Assembly: GCA_965660145.1 (NCBI GenBank)
Contig: CBFHYX010000014.1
Coordinates: 47,286-111,285, forward strand
Reading direction: 5' to 3'
Source of the DNA: JABURQ01 sp029243145
GTDB lineage: Bacteria; Planctomycetota; Planctomycetia; Planctomycetales; Planctomycetaceae
Length of the DNA: 64,000 nt
Positions 9,666 through 19,600 of this stretch are shown here, one piece after another. Position 1 is the first letter of the stretch, and every line of letters begins with the position of its first letter. The notes below the pieces were generated by a model, which had not been told where the DNA came from, did no database searches, and saw only the letters and a list, made by a program, of their open reading frames with translations. Both the position numbers and the translations under genes were made by a program.

Positions 9666-10694
9666 ATGCCCGAAGTGACTGAAGACATTCAGATTGAGGA
9701 CAAACAGCGCGCCGCACAACTTGTGGAAGCGTGCGACAAAATCAAAGGCCAGATTGGCCGCATTGTTGTCGGCCAAGATGACGTGATCGAACAACTGTTG
9801 ATTGCAATTCTGGCACGCGGTCACTGTCTCTTGGAAGGTGTCCCCGGGTTGGCCAAGACGTTGATGGTCCGTTCGATTGCCGAAGCGATGCATCTCTCGT
9901 TTCACCGCATTCAGTTCACGCCCGACCTGATGCCAGCCGACATCACGGGAACTGATATTATTCAGGAAAATAAGGAAACCGGGCATCGAGATCTGGTCTT
10001 CGACAAAGGGCCTATTTTTACTCAAATGCTACTGGCAGATGAAATCAACCGGACTCCTCCGAAGACTCAAGCCGCACTGCTTGAAGCGATGCAGGAACAT
10101 GAAGTTTCCGTGGGCGGGACGACCTATCAGCTCGATGAACCGTTCTTTGTGTTGGCGACTCAAAACCCTATTGAACAGGAAGGAACGTATCCGTTACCGG
10201 AAGCGCAACGTGACCGATTCCTGTTCAATGTGATCGTCGATTATCCCAATCGCGATCAGGAAAGTGAAATTATTGATCGAACAACCTCCACAATGATGGC
10301 TGACATCGAAGCAGTCGTGACGGGAGAGGAGATTATTCAGTGCCAGAAAACGGTACGGTTGGTGCCGTTACCCGATCATGTTAAGCAGTTTGTACTCGAT
10401 CTGGTCCGTTCGGCACGTCCCGGTGAAGGTGACGTGGCTGGTTGGGTGAAAGAGATGATTGATTGGGGGCCTGGTCCAAGAGCCTGCCAGCAACTTGTTT
10501 TGGCTTCAAAATCGCGGGCTCTGATGCATGGCCGCTATCATGTGACTCTAGATGATGTTCTCGCTCTGGCACATCCGGTATTACGACATCGCCTCGTTCC
10601 TACCTTTAATGCCGAGGCAGAAGGTGTCAGCGTCGACGATTTGATCACTCGGCTGATCGAAGAGATCCCCGAAACGTCGAAGCAGATTCTGTAA
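9666..10694 (+). CDS. MoxR-family AAA+ ATPase
   Basis: A 342-residue cytoplasmic AAA+ ATPase of the MoxR family, chaperone-like proteins that act on VWA-domain partners. Walker A is GVPGLAKT (residues 58-65), Walker B LLADEINR (122-129), followed by TPPKTQAALLEAMQE, sensor 1 ATQNPIEQEGTYPLPEAQRDRF, and the C-terminal lid with HPVLRHRL. Length is usual for the family. It heads an operon whose next gene is a DUF58 protein and then two membrane VWA proteins, the standard MoxR-DUF58-BatA arrangement, which supports a role in cell-envelope maturation. The next gene follows after 137 bp without a visible terminator. moxR is used loosely for many paralogues, so no symbol is given. Confidence 0.95.
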   Translation: MPEVTEDIQIEDKQRAAQLVEACDKIKGQIGRIVVGQDDVIEQLLIAILARGHCLLEGVPGLAKTLMVRSIAEAMHLSFHRIQFTPDLMPADITGTDIIQENKETGHRDLVFDKGPIFTQMLLADEINRTPPKTQAALLEAMQEHEVSVGGTTYQLDEPFFVLATQNPIEQEGTYPLPEAQRDRFLFNVIVDYPNRDQESEIIDRTTSTMMADIEAVVTGEEIIQCQKTVRLVPLPDHVKQFVLDLVRSARPGEGDVAGWVKEMIDWGPGPRACQQLVLASKSRALMHGRYHVTLDDVLALAHPVLRHRLVPTFNAEAEGVSVDDLITRLIEEIPETSKQIL

Positions 10695-10831
10695 ATCATT
10701 TCCGATACTCAATCGTTAGGAATTTCCGGCTGTGCACTACGTTTACGGCTTAGGAAAGACACCTGAGATACCAACGAGTTTCGGCTGATTCATCTCATAT
10801 TTTGTAAACATCCCTCTAATTAGAGACCTGA

Positions 10832-11737
10832 ATGCCTCACGTTTCCGACATCCTCTCTGCCGTAGACATCAGCAAGTTCACCAACCTGCAAGTGCTTGCG
10901 AAACAGGTGGTGGAAGGGTTCTGCTCGGGCTTACACCGTTCTCCACATAAGGGATTCAGTGTCGAGTTCAAAGAACATCGGCAATACGTGCCCGGAGATG
11001 ACATTCGCAATATTGACTGGAAGTTGTTCGGCAAAACTGACCGGCTGTTTATTCGAGAATACGAAGAAGAAACGAATCTACGCTGTACCATTCTGCTTGA
11101 TTCCAGTGGATCAATGTCCTACAGCGGTTCGCGTAGCAACGGCAATACGAAACATGATTACGCGGTACGCACTGCCGCCTGTCTCTCCTATCTGATGTTG
11201 CAACAACAGGACAGCGTTGGCCTGGTGACATTTGACAAGAAAGTGCGGAAGTATATTCCACCGCGAGCCCGCCCGAAACACATGCGTGTGATTATCGACG
11301 AACTGCAACAGCAAAAACCGGAATTCGAAACCGAGTTAGGTAATGTTTTTCACGAAATGGTGGTGAAGCTGCATCGACGAGGGTTGTTAATCATCATTTC
11401 GGACCTGTTCGGCAATGTCGATCAATTAATGAAATCTCTGGCCCATTTCCGTCATGCCAATCACGAGATCATTATCTTTCAGATTTGGGATCCCGACGAA
11501 CTCGATTTTCCGTTTCGGAAATGGACGCAGTTCAAATCGCTGGAAATGATGAATGACCAGCACCTCATTGATCCTGCTCAAATTCGACAGGCATATCTCG
11601 ACAAACTTAAAGAGTTCCAAGAGCAATTGGCCAATGGATGTAGTCGCCATCGCATTTCTCTCGTGCCCTTATTGACAAATCAACCTTACGCCGATTCGCT
11701 CGCCACATATCTGGCCTTAAGGAGGAAGTCGAAATGA
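10832..11737 (+). CDS. DUF58 protein with VWA-like fold
   Basis: A 301-residue DUF58 protein. The family motif PGDDIRNIDWKLFGKTDRL (residues 54-72) is complete, and a VWA-type metal site follows at D90-S-S92-G-S94. No membrane segment is seen, so it is probably cytoplasmic or peripheral. DUF58 proteins are common substrates or partners of MoxR ATPases. Its last codons overlap the next gene by 4 bp (ATGA), indicating translational coupling with the BatA-like protein. Its place between moxR and two VWA membrane proteins fits a metal-dependent complex assembled by MoxR, by analogy to known systems. Confidence 0.93.
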   Translation: MPHVSDILSAVDISKFTNLQVLAKQVVEGFCSGLHRSPHKGFSVEFKEHRQYVPGDDIRNIDWKLFGKTDRLFIREYEEETNLRCTILLDSSGSMSYSGSRSNGNTKHDYAVRTAACLSYLMLQQQDSVGLVTFDKKVRKYIPPRARPKHMRVIIDELQQQKPEFETELGNVFHEMVVKLHRRGLLIIISDLFGNVDQLMKSLAHFRHANHEIIIFQIWDPDELDFPFRKWTQFKSLEMMNDQHLIDPAQIRQAYLDKLKEFQEQLANGCSRHRISLVPLLTNQPYADSLATYLALRRKSK

Positions 11738-13932
11738 TCTTCCTCAATCAGCTTCTGGCTTTTGGAGCGGCGGCCTTCGCAATCCCACTGATCATTCACA
11801 TTCTCAATCGCAGTCGGTTTCAGACCATCGATTGGGGGGCGATGCATCTGCTGGAATCAGTAATCAAAGTCAACCACAAGCGTTTCCGAATCGAGCAACT
11901 TATTCTACTCTTGGTGCGTTGTGCCATTCCGATACTCTTGGCGTTATGCTTGGCGCGGCCTGTGTTGACGGGGTCACGTATTTTAGAAGGGGACGCTCCA
12001 GTCTCGATGGTGATACTTCTCGACAACAGCTACTCGATGGACGTTGCCAGTGAATCCGGGACGCAATTCGATCAGGCAATTCAAGCGGCGTCTTCTATTG
12101 TCAGCTCAACTGGCCGGGGTTCTGAGATCTCCGTGATACTTACAGGAGGTAGCCCGACGCATGTGTTTGATCAACCGTTATTCGATTCAGAAATGGTTGT
12201 TCGCAAAGTGAAACTGCTCCAGGGCGGATATGGTGCGAGCCAAATATCGTCTGCATTGAATGAAGCATTTACCACCTTGTCGGGTATGTCGCACCCGCGT
12301 CGCGAATTGATAGTGATCAGTGACTTTCAATCGGAAGACTGGAGAGCGGTTGACCTGGGTTCTGAATCGATACAAAGTCAAATCGAATCGATGAACATTA
12401 AACCTGGACTAACTTTGTTGCCGATCAGCAGTCCGTCCCACGGCAATGTCTCCGTAGAATCACTCGAATTTTCGCAACGTGCGATTGGTGTGAAGCAGCC
12501 TTTATCGGTGCGAGCAAACCTATCCAATCACGGCGACACTCCGTATGAAACGGCACGTGTCATCATGCGGATTGACGACGTTGAATCGACGGTCACACAA
12601 ATCTCTCTGGCAGCGAAGGGAAAAACTCAGGTTTTGTTTCCCTGCACCTTCCAGTCACCGGGTTCACATGTCATGGAAGTCGAAGTCGTCGTGAACGATC
12701 AATTGTCTACGGACAATCGTTATGCGGCTGCGGTCTCTGTCTGGGACAGTGTGAAAGTCTTGCTTGTCGATGGAGATCCCAGTACTCGTCCTCTCGGCGG
12801 AGAGACCGATTATCTTTCGGTTGCCCTGTCTCCATTCACTTTCGGTCGAGTACGGCTGTCCGATCTGATGGAAACGCAAACAGTATCAGTCAAGGATTTC
12901 AATGAAGAAATATTGAACGGCAGCCGGGTGGTCATATTGGCAAATGTTTCTCAACTTCAGGATTCTCAGAAAGAATCACTCACAAAATATGTCGCACAGG
13001 GGGGCGCGCTTCTCATCTGTGCTGGCAATCGGATTGATTTGAATTGGTACAACACATCGCTCTACGAAACAGGAAAAGGGCTCTTGCCCTTACCTTTTGG
13101 ACCGATGAAAGGAATGGCAGAAACTTCGAAGGGAGAGTCAAAGTCGGGCGCTCCTTCGCGGATCGTGGCCCAGCATTTCGAGCACCCTGCGCTGGAATTC
13201 TTTAACGAACCTGCCAATGGCAATATTTCTTCCGCAGAGATACGACAGTGGTACACACTCGGTGACAGAGACGATGGTTCCGACGATCAGACTCTGGTGC
13301 TTGCCCGCTTGGACTCCGGTGACAAATTTCTCGTTGAGCGCTCGTTTGGTGAAGGAGTCGTCGTACAGATGGCGACGGCGTGTGATGCTGACTGGTCCGA
13401 TCTGCCGCTAAAACCAGTATTCGTACCGATGATGCAACAACTGGTCTCAACAATGGCCTCTCACATTTCTCCGCCCCGAAACATCAGCACGGGTGACCCT
13501 GCAGTGGCAATTGTCGAGCAAATCACTAATGAAGAGCAGAGACTCCAAAAAGAAACGGTTTCGATCGTGTTGCCCGATCAGTCCCGTCGAACGATCCCAA
13601 CAACGACACAAGGAAATATTCGACTCGCCCGGTATGAGCAAACTCAACGTCCAGGGACTTATATCATGAGTACTCCTTCCGCTGAAACAATACACTTTGT
13701 CGTGGAATCATCACGCAGTGAATCGGATTTGACTTTGATGGACGACGCCGCAATCGAAACACTCTCAAAGTCGATTTCAGCCAGCGTGGTCGACTCTCCT
13801 ACCGAGTATTTGAAGCAGGATCGATTGCGCCGGCACGGTCGTGAAATCTGGGAATACATTCTGGCAGCATTGTTGGCATTCATGTTTCTAGAGCTAATTT
13901 TGCAACAACGATTTGCGAGGTTCCGAACATGA
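11734..13932 (+). CDS. BatA-type membrane protein with VWA domain
   Basis: A 732-residue membrane protein. The N-terminus has the BatA/aerotolerance-regulator signature: helix 1 (residues 1-24), ILNRSRFQTIDWGAMHLL, and helix 2 (LILLLVRCAIPILLALCLARP). A VWA domain begins at MVILLDNSYSMD with the metal-site residues D97-x-S99-x-S101 intact. A CARDB-like beta domain and a glutamine-amidotransferase-like region (VKVLLVDGDPSTRPLGGE) follow, and a last helix lies near residues 708-727. Most of the chain should be periplasmic. Starts and stops overlap neighbours by 4 bp on both sides. Bat proteins were named from Bacteroides aerotolerance; the role here is inferred to be envelope stress or integrity. 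Confidence 0.9.
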   Translation: MIFLNQLLAFGAAAFAIPLIIHILNRSRFQTIDWGAMHLLESVIKVNHKRFRIEQLILLLVRCAIPILLALCLARPVLTGSRILEGDAPVSMVILLDNSYSMDVASESGTQFDQAIQAASSIVSSTGRGSEISVILTGGSPTHVFDQPLFDSEMVVRKVKLLQGGYGASQISSALNEAFTTLSGMSHPRRELIVISDFQSEDWRAVDLGSESIQSQIESMNIKPGLTLLPISSPSHGNVSVESLEFSQRAIGVKQPLSVRANLSNHGDTPYETARVIMRIDDVESTVTQISLAAKGKTQVLFPCTFQSPGSHVMEVEVVVNDQLSTDNRYAAAVSVWDSVKVLLVDGDPSTRPLGGETDYLSVALSPFTFGRVRLSDLMETQTVSVKDFNEEILNGSRVVILANVSQLQDSQKESLTKYVAQGGALLICAGNRIDLNWYNTSLYETGKGLLPLPFGPMKGMAETSKGESKSGAPSRIVAQHFEHPALEFFNEPANGNISSAEIRQWYTLGDRDDGSDDQTLVLARLDSGDKFLVERSFGEGVVVQMATACDADWSDLPLKPVFVPMMQQLVSTMASHISPPRNISTGDPAVAIVEQITNEEQRLQKETVSIVLPDQSRRTIPTTTQGNIRLARYEQTQRPGTYIMSTPSAETIHFVVESSRSESDLTLMDDAAIETLSKSISASVVDSPTEYLKQDRLRRHGREIWEYILAALLAFMFLELILQQRFARFRT

Positions 13933-16652
13933 CAAGTCTTCGTTTTGTCGGTGATCTCCCGCTCTGGGTCGGCCTGTCGTTAGCCGCAGTCGTAGCAGTC
14001 CTTTCGTGGAGATATTATCGTCGCGAAAGCATCGACCTTCCTCATCGGCTGCGCTGGGGACTGCCGATGCTGCGTGCGTCTGCTTTTTTCCTAGGAATCA
14101 TGATCTTAACAGGCCCCGTTGTGCATCATCGCACGGTGATTGGCCAGTTGGGACGTGTGAAAATCTACCTCGATGCGTCCAACAGCATGTTGATGCAGGA
14201 CAAGCATATGTCGTCCGGTCGCAAATTACTGATTTGTGAACAGTTAGGATGGTTGACCGAAGGAACGGTCGATACATCACAATTCCATCTGGCCGAAGAA
14301 CTCTCCAAAGCTCGTCAATTACTTGGTAAGGCTATTGAAGAGGGCTACCCCGAACGCGAGATGGCGTCGTTTCTGAAAACCTATCAGACGCTTCAGCCCA
14401 AACTGTCACAGGAACTGCAGGAACAGATTCAGTCAGATGTCATCGACCCCTTAAATGCAATTGAGAACATAGAGCTGGTCGATGATGCCCAACTTCGCGC
14501 AAGTCTCGAAAGCTGCCTCACGATAGAGACGACCGTTTATGAGGCGTTTGATAAATCGATTCAGGCGCAACTTCAGACAGGAGATGAGTCACTGCAAGCG
14601 GCACTGACTATGTTCGATGAGTCGACACGCTGGCAGAGAACGGAGATCGCACTTTTGCAGTCCTCTGACAGTATTATTAAACAATTACGTGAACGACACG
14701 AAGTCGAAGTTCTGATATTGAGCGGTAACAAAGCAGAGCCAATCATCCTGGCAGCCGATCCTCGCACTTTGCCAACGATGAGCCTCAAGAAGGATTCATT
14801 ATTTACCAGTCTGACTGATTTGAGTTCCGGAATCGTAGCAACTCAGAAAACGGTGAACGCGCTGGATGAGTCCGAGCAATCACCCAGCGAACCCAACACA
14901 GCCGTGATTCTCGTCACAGATGGCCAACACAATGCTGGTCCTTCACCGCTGCAAACTTCTCGAGTGCTGGGGAGTCAAGGGGTCGGTTATTATACCGTTA
15001 GCACTGGTGCCGAACGGCAAGCTCCAGATCTCGCAGTGCTTTCCGTGGAATCTCCTCAGATGGTCTTTAAAGAGGATCGTGTGCGAGGAGTCATGACTGT
15101 TCGCGATCAAATGAAACCTGGGCAACCATTTATGGCTCAGATCAGTCATTCAGATGAAATACTTTGGCAGGAACAACTGATTACGCAAAACAGTTCTCAA
15201 AGGCGTATCGAATTTGAATTCCCGATTGAAGAACTGGTCGACAAATTGGGGGGACAATTTGCCTCCGATGTGATTTTACATGCATTGCCGTTGACCTTGA
15301 ACGCCTCGGTCACATCTCTTCCCGAAGAGTCGGAGACTAGCAACAATCATCAACAGATTCGGTTGGCAGCCATCACAAAAAGTTACAAAGTGCTCCTGAT
15401 TGATGGGCGTTCACGCTGGGAAACTCGATACCTTCGCAATGCTTTTGAACGTGACGAACAATGGCACATTAATGCCGTTCTTGCAGGACCAGGAACCGAT
15501 CAATCTGGCCTTCCACGCGGCAAGAGCGAGCACCAGTTCCCGACCGATCGAGATTCTCTGTTTGAATACGATCTGGTCATTCTGGGAGAACTCGCTCCCA
15601 CTTTGATGAAAGAACACGAGTACGAGTGGTTGCGGGAGTTCGTCGAGGTGAAGGGCGGAGGGATTATCTTTATCGATGGGCAGCGCGGTAAACTCCAAGA
15701 GATGGCCAAACTAGGCTTGGGATCTTTACTCCCCGTTAATTGGCTTGCAGAAAATATTGCCTCTCAACCAACTTCGTTGCAACTCACAAGTGCTGGAACA
15801 TCCGAAAGTGCCTTGAGATTGATGGCAGACGAGCAACCAAACCAAAAATTCTGGACAGAGCTGCCAGCTCCGCATTCCCTCGTGGCTGTCGAAGCATTAG
15901 AGGGAGCTGAAGTCTTGATGGAGGCGGTTGTGGATGGTCAAACGTACCCCGCGATGGTCACTCGGCGTGTCGGTGCAGGACGAGTACTGTATCTCGCCTT
16001 CGACGAAACGTGGCGTTGGCGTTACAAAGCAGCCGACACCTGGCATCAACGCATCTGGAATCAACTGGCGATTGCCATCATGCCGCGACCGTTTGCCGTC
16101 AGTGATGAGTACCTTTCCATCGACTCCGGTCCGGTCAGCTACGATTTTGGAGATGCCGTCGATATTCGCGTGCGTTTGATGAGACTGGATGGAAAACCGT
16201 CTGTGAATGCGACCGTCGATGCTTTGATTTGGAGCAAAGGACGGGTCTCCTCCACTGTGACATTGACTGGCGACCGAGACGTTCCTGGTATTTATCGCGG
16301 TCGCTCTGATGCTCTTTCCGAAGGAGACTACGAAGTCTCTATCCGAGCGTCTGGATATAGTAAACAGGCGTTTAATGCTCGCTCGAATTTTATAGTCTTG
16401 CCAGCAGAATCGGGGGAAATGGTTGAAACAGCCGCGAATGAACGATTGCTGAACCAAATGGCAAGCAGTTCCGAAGGAAGGTTTCTCCGAGAGGAAGAAT
16501 TCCAACGGCTTCCTGAGTTGTTGAGTCCGCTGAGTTCGGGCCGAGTCGTCGAGTCAGAAACTCTGATTTGGCAGAGTTATTGGTGGTTTGGGGCCATGCT
16601 GTTGCTGCTCACGGCAGAATGGATTCTAAGAAAACGAGCAGGTTTGTTATAG
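13929..16652 (+). CDS. Large membrane VWA/glutamine-amidotransferase-like protein
   Basis: A 907-residue membrane protein with helices at about residues 11-28 and 47-66 and a C-terminal helix near 885-900. A VWA-like domain starts at KIYLDASNSM, keeping D82-x-S84-x-S86, but the domain is interrupted by a long helical insertion (about residues 95-250) before the second half (AVILVTDGQHNAGPSP). Residues about 490-650 form a class I glutamine-amidotransferase-like region (YKVLLIDGRSRWETRYLRN) without an evident catalytic cysteine. It shares a 4-bp overlap with the BatA-like gene before it. The interrupted VWA is unusual; relatives are found in planctomycete MoxR operons. Specific function unknown. 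Confidence 0.85.
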   Translation: MTSLRFVGDLPLWVGLSLAAVVAVLSWRYYRRESIDLPHRLRWGLPMLRASAFFLGIMILTGPVVHHRTVIGQLGRVKIYLDASNSMLMQDKHMSSGRKLLICEQLGWLTEGTVDTSQFHLAEELSKARQLLGKAIEEGYPEREMASFLKTYQTLQPKLSQELQEQIQSDVIDPLNAIENIELVDDAQLRASLESCLTIETTVYEAFDKSIQAQLQTGDESLQAALTMFDESTRWQRTEIALLQSSDSIIKQLRERHEVEVLILSGNKAEPIILAADPRTLPTMSLKKDSLFTSLTDLSSGIVATQKTVNALDESEQSPSEPNTAVILVTDGQHNAGPSPLQTSRVLGSQGVGYYTVSTGAERQAPDLAVLSVESPQMVFKEDRVRGVMTVRDQMKPGQPFMAQISHSDEILWQEQLITQNSSQRRIEFEFPIEELVDKLGGQFASDVILHALPLTLNASVTSLPEESETSNNHQQIRLAAITKSYKVLLIDGRSRWETRYLRNAFERDEQWHINAVLAGPGTDQSGLPRGKSEHQFPTDRDSLFEYDLVILGELAPTLMKEHEYEWLREFVEVKGGGIIFIDGQRGKLQEMAKLGLGSLLPVNWLAENIASQPTSLQLTSAGTSESALRLMADEQPNQKFWTELPAPHSLVAVEALEGAEVLMEAVVDGQTYPAMVTRRVGAGRVLYLAFDETWRWRYKAADTWHQRIWNQLAIAIMPRPFAVSDEYLSIDSGPVSYDFGDAVDIRVRLMRLDGKPSVNATVDALIWSKGRVSSTVTLTGDRDVPGIYRGRSDALSEGDYEVSIRASGYSKQAFNARSNFIVLPAESGEMVETAANERLLNQMASSSEGRFLREEEFQRLPELLSPLSSGRVVESETLIWQSYWWFGAMLLLLTAEWILRKRAGLL

Positions 16653-16694
16653 TACCAAGCGTGTTGTACATCACCTACTGTTAAGGGTAGTTAC

Positions 16695-19600
16695 ATGAGC
16701 ATCAGCCTCGATCCAGTCGTTGTGAGAAAACTGCAACAATACAGCCAACGTCGGCGCAGACTGTTGATGGCTCGCGGAGCCTGCACCGGACTCATCACAG
16801 CGTTTCTCTGTTTTGCCGCCATTGGCTTTGTCGACTGGTACTGGCTAGTGACCGATTCGACTCGCTGGTGTCTGAGCGGTGCGGCATACCTACTGGTTGC
16901 GATCGTGGTTTGGGGAACTTCCGTTCGGCGATTGATTCATCGCCCCGCCCAAGAATTCATTGCGGCACAGATGGAACAAGGAGAGCCAGAACTTCACGAA
17001 AAATTACTTTCAGCAGTCGAATTGGCAACGGACGACCCCAACTCGCTACACGATTCACCGACCTTTCGCAGCTTGCTTCAGGGCGAAGTGGCCGGGTACA
17101 TGGGAAAAGTACAAATCACGAATCTGCTCCCGTTCAAGCTGGTTGCCAAATGGGCCGTGGCAGCAATTTTGCTCGTCGGCATCACGATGTTTCTGTTGAG
17201 TTCAGGTGATTCTCGTTTCCGTCAACTGGCCCGACGCGCATTTCTCCCAGGTGCGAATATTGCCCGCGTCTCCCGTATTCAGGTCGAGATCTTAGAACCC
17301 ACTCCGCATTCTCTGGTACTGGCGGAAGATGAAACAGTAGCCGTCGTCATTGAGATTTCTGGTGGCAAAGTGGGCGAAGTCACGCTGGAAACCTACACAC
17401 CCAACAAAGGTGTCGTGCGGGAAGCAATGCGTGCCCGGACAGACACCGAATTCGCAGCCAATATTCATGTCGCTGACGAATCAATCGAATATCGTATCTT
17501 TGCAGGTGACGCAATCACGAAGCGTTATTTGATTGAATCCCGACCACGTCCACGGGTGAAGCAGTTCCACAAAACTTATGACTACCCCGAATATAGCCAG
17601 TTAGCAAATCTTACTGTGAGCGAGCCTCACGGTGATTTGATCGTATTGGAAGACACTTCAGTAACTCTCATACTTGAGCTCGATCAAGAAGTCTCCTCGG
17701 CGGAACTACGAATCGATCTGGAGGATTCCGACGAAGTGAAAGTTGTACCGTTAGCACACGTCACATCGGACGATTCTGATAAACAATTGTGGCAAACGAC
17801 AGTCCCCATCGATCAGTCAGGCGTCTATAAAGTGCATCTGGTATCGAGCGAGACAGGTTTTGACAATCTGTTCAGCCCTAAATATGAAATCCGTCCTCAG
17901 CCGGATTTAATTCCCCTTTCCGGGTTTGTCGACCAACAATACACAACACTGCTTTTGCCACCGAACGACATCCTAGCTCTCAAGGGAATGGCTGAGGACG
18001 ATCTGCCCCTTGTGAGTCTGGAACAGCATGTCTCAGTCAATGGACGCGAATGGGAAGTGATGCCGCTGGAATTGATTGCGACAGATGACGGAGAGGGACG
18101 CCAAGTTACGGCCAATTGGCAGTGGGATCTTTTGCCACACGACTTAAAGTCGGGCGACCAGATCATGACAAAGCTGGTGGCAACAGACCGAAAAGGAAAC
18201 ACGGGGGAATCGATTCCGCTCAGAATTGTGGTGGCCGCTCCCGATTTTGATCCCGAGCGTCACCTCGTGATGGAACGCAAGTTGGCCCTGCATGATGAAA
18301 TTGAAAAATTCGCGATTTTAACAGAACAGCAATCAGCCTCCGCCCTTGAAGCCATAGAGCGTTTGAAGAACCCCGAATCGGGTGAGGAAGAGAAATCAGT
18401 GTCTCGTATCGCCCTGCTTGACTTGGCGACAAAACAAAGAACGCAAGCGGAACAATTACTGGCAGAGATTAAGGCGGTTGAAAGTCAAATGCCAGCAGGA
18501 GCAGACGCCTACGACCTCGAGCTGACCGGACGCGTTGTCGCCAGACTTCAAGGAGAACACGCGAGCACTCCAGTTTACAAACTTACCTCGATGCTGCACG
18601 CTGAAAATGAACAAGAGCGAACCGACGATTTTAATCATCTCGCACAAGCGTTCAATCGCTCGGCTGATGATGCCAAAAACGTTGCAACTCACTATCAACT
18701 GCTAGCGTCTCACAACTACTTGAGTGCTCTGGCTGTTGATTTTGATGCCCTGCTTAAACAGCAACAACTGGTAGTTGACAGCCCGACGCAAACATGGGAA
18801 CGCCTACATCGACAAGAAACGGTTGTGGTCGAGCAATTGGAAGTTCTGGAACGATTAATGCACGATCATCGCACTCAATTGCCCCGTTCCATTGATGACC
18901 AGATTGTCGGACTACTGCGGTGGACTGAGGGATACCGCACAAAATTCACGGAATCGATGGAGTCTGAAGATAAACTGAAACAGTTACAACGAGTGTCCCA
19001 AGATTTTCATAGAGAATTGGTCGGCAAGCAACGTGTAGACGCGCTCGATGGAAATTTGCCATCCCGCATCATTAGTATCCGTAAAGATTTTGAAAATCGT
19101 TCAGGGACTCTTTATCCAATACTCGACCAATTGGGCCAAGCCTGTCGGCAGGAAAATCGATTGGTGGTGATGGCGAGCGAATCAGATGATTCTGTTGAGA
19201 GTAGTCGATTGCTCAATAAAGCCGAACGATACATCGCCGAAGTCGATTTAAAACAGCGACAGAATATGAACCAGTTCCGCGAACGGAAAGAGCTGACGCA
19301 GGCTCGTGCTGATGCCGATTCTCAATATGCGGCTGATGCAGGCCTCACATTGCGGGCGGCCACTTTTCTACTGAGCCAGCATCGAACGGTTTCCGTTTCG
19401 GAATCACAGATTCCTGAAGCGTTTTTGGAGATTGCGCCCGCTTATCGCACTCTGGAAGCTGGTCACGAACTGATACTCGCTCGTGATGTTTTAAATATTT
19501 TAATACGCATGGAACGCTGGAATCATCAGAGTCTGCAAGCACACATTGATCATCCGCGTCAGTGGGACTTGTTCCAACAGACATTGGAACTGGCGTCCCG

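Noticed and set aside
15897..16505. 202-residue minus-strand ORF inside the 907-residue VWA gene
   Set aside because: Shadow frame; the plus strand has clear protein domains there.
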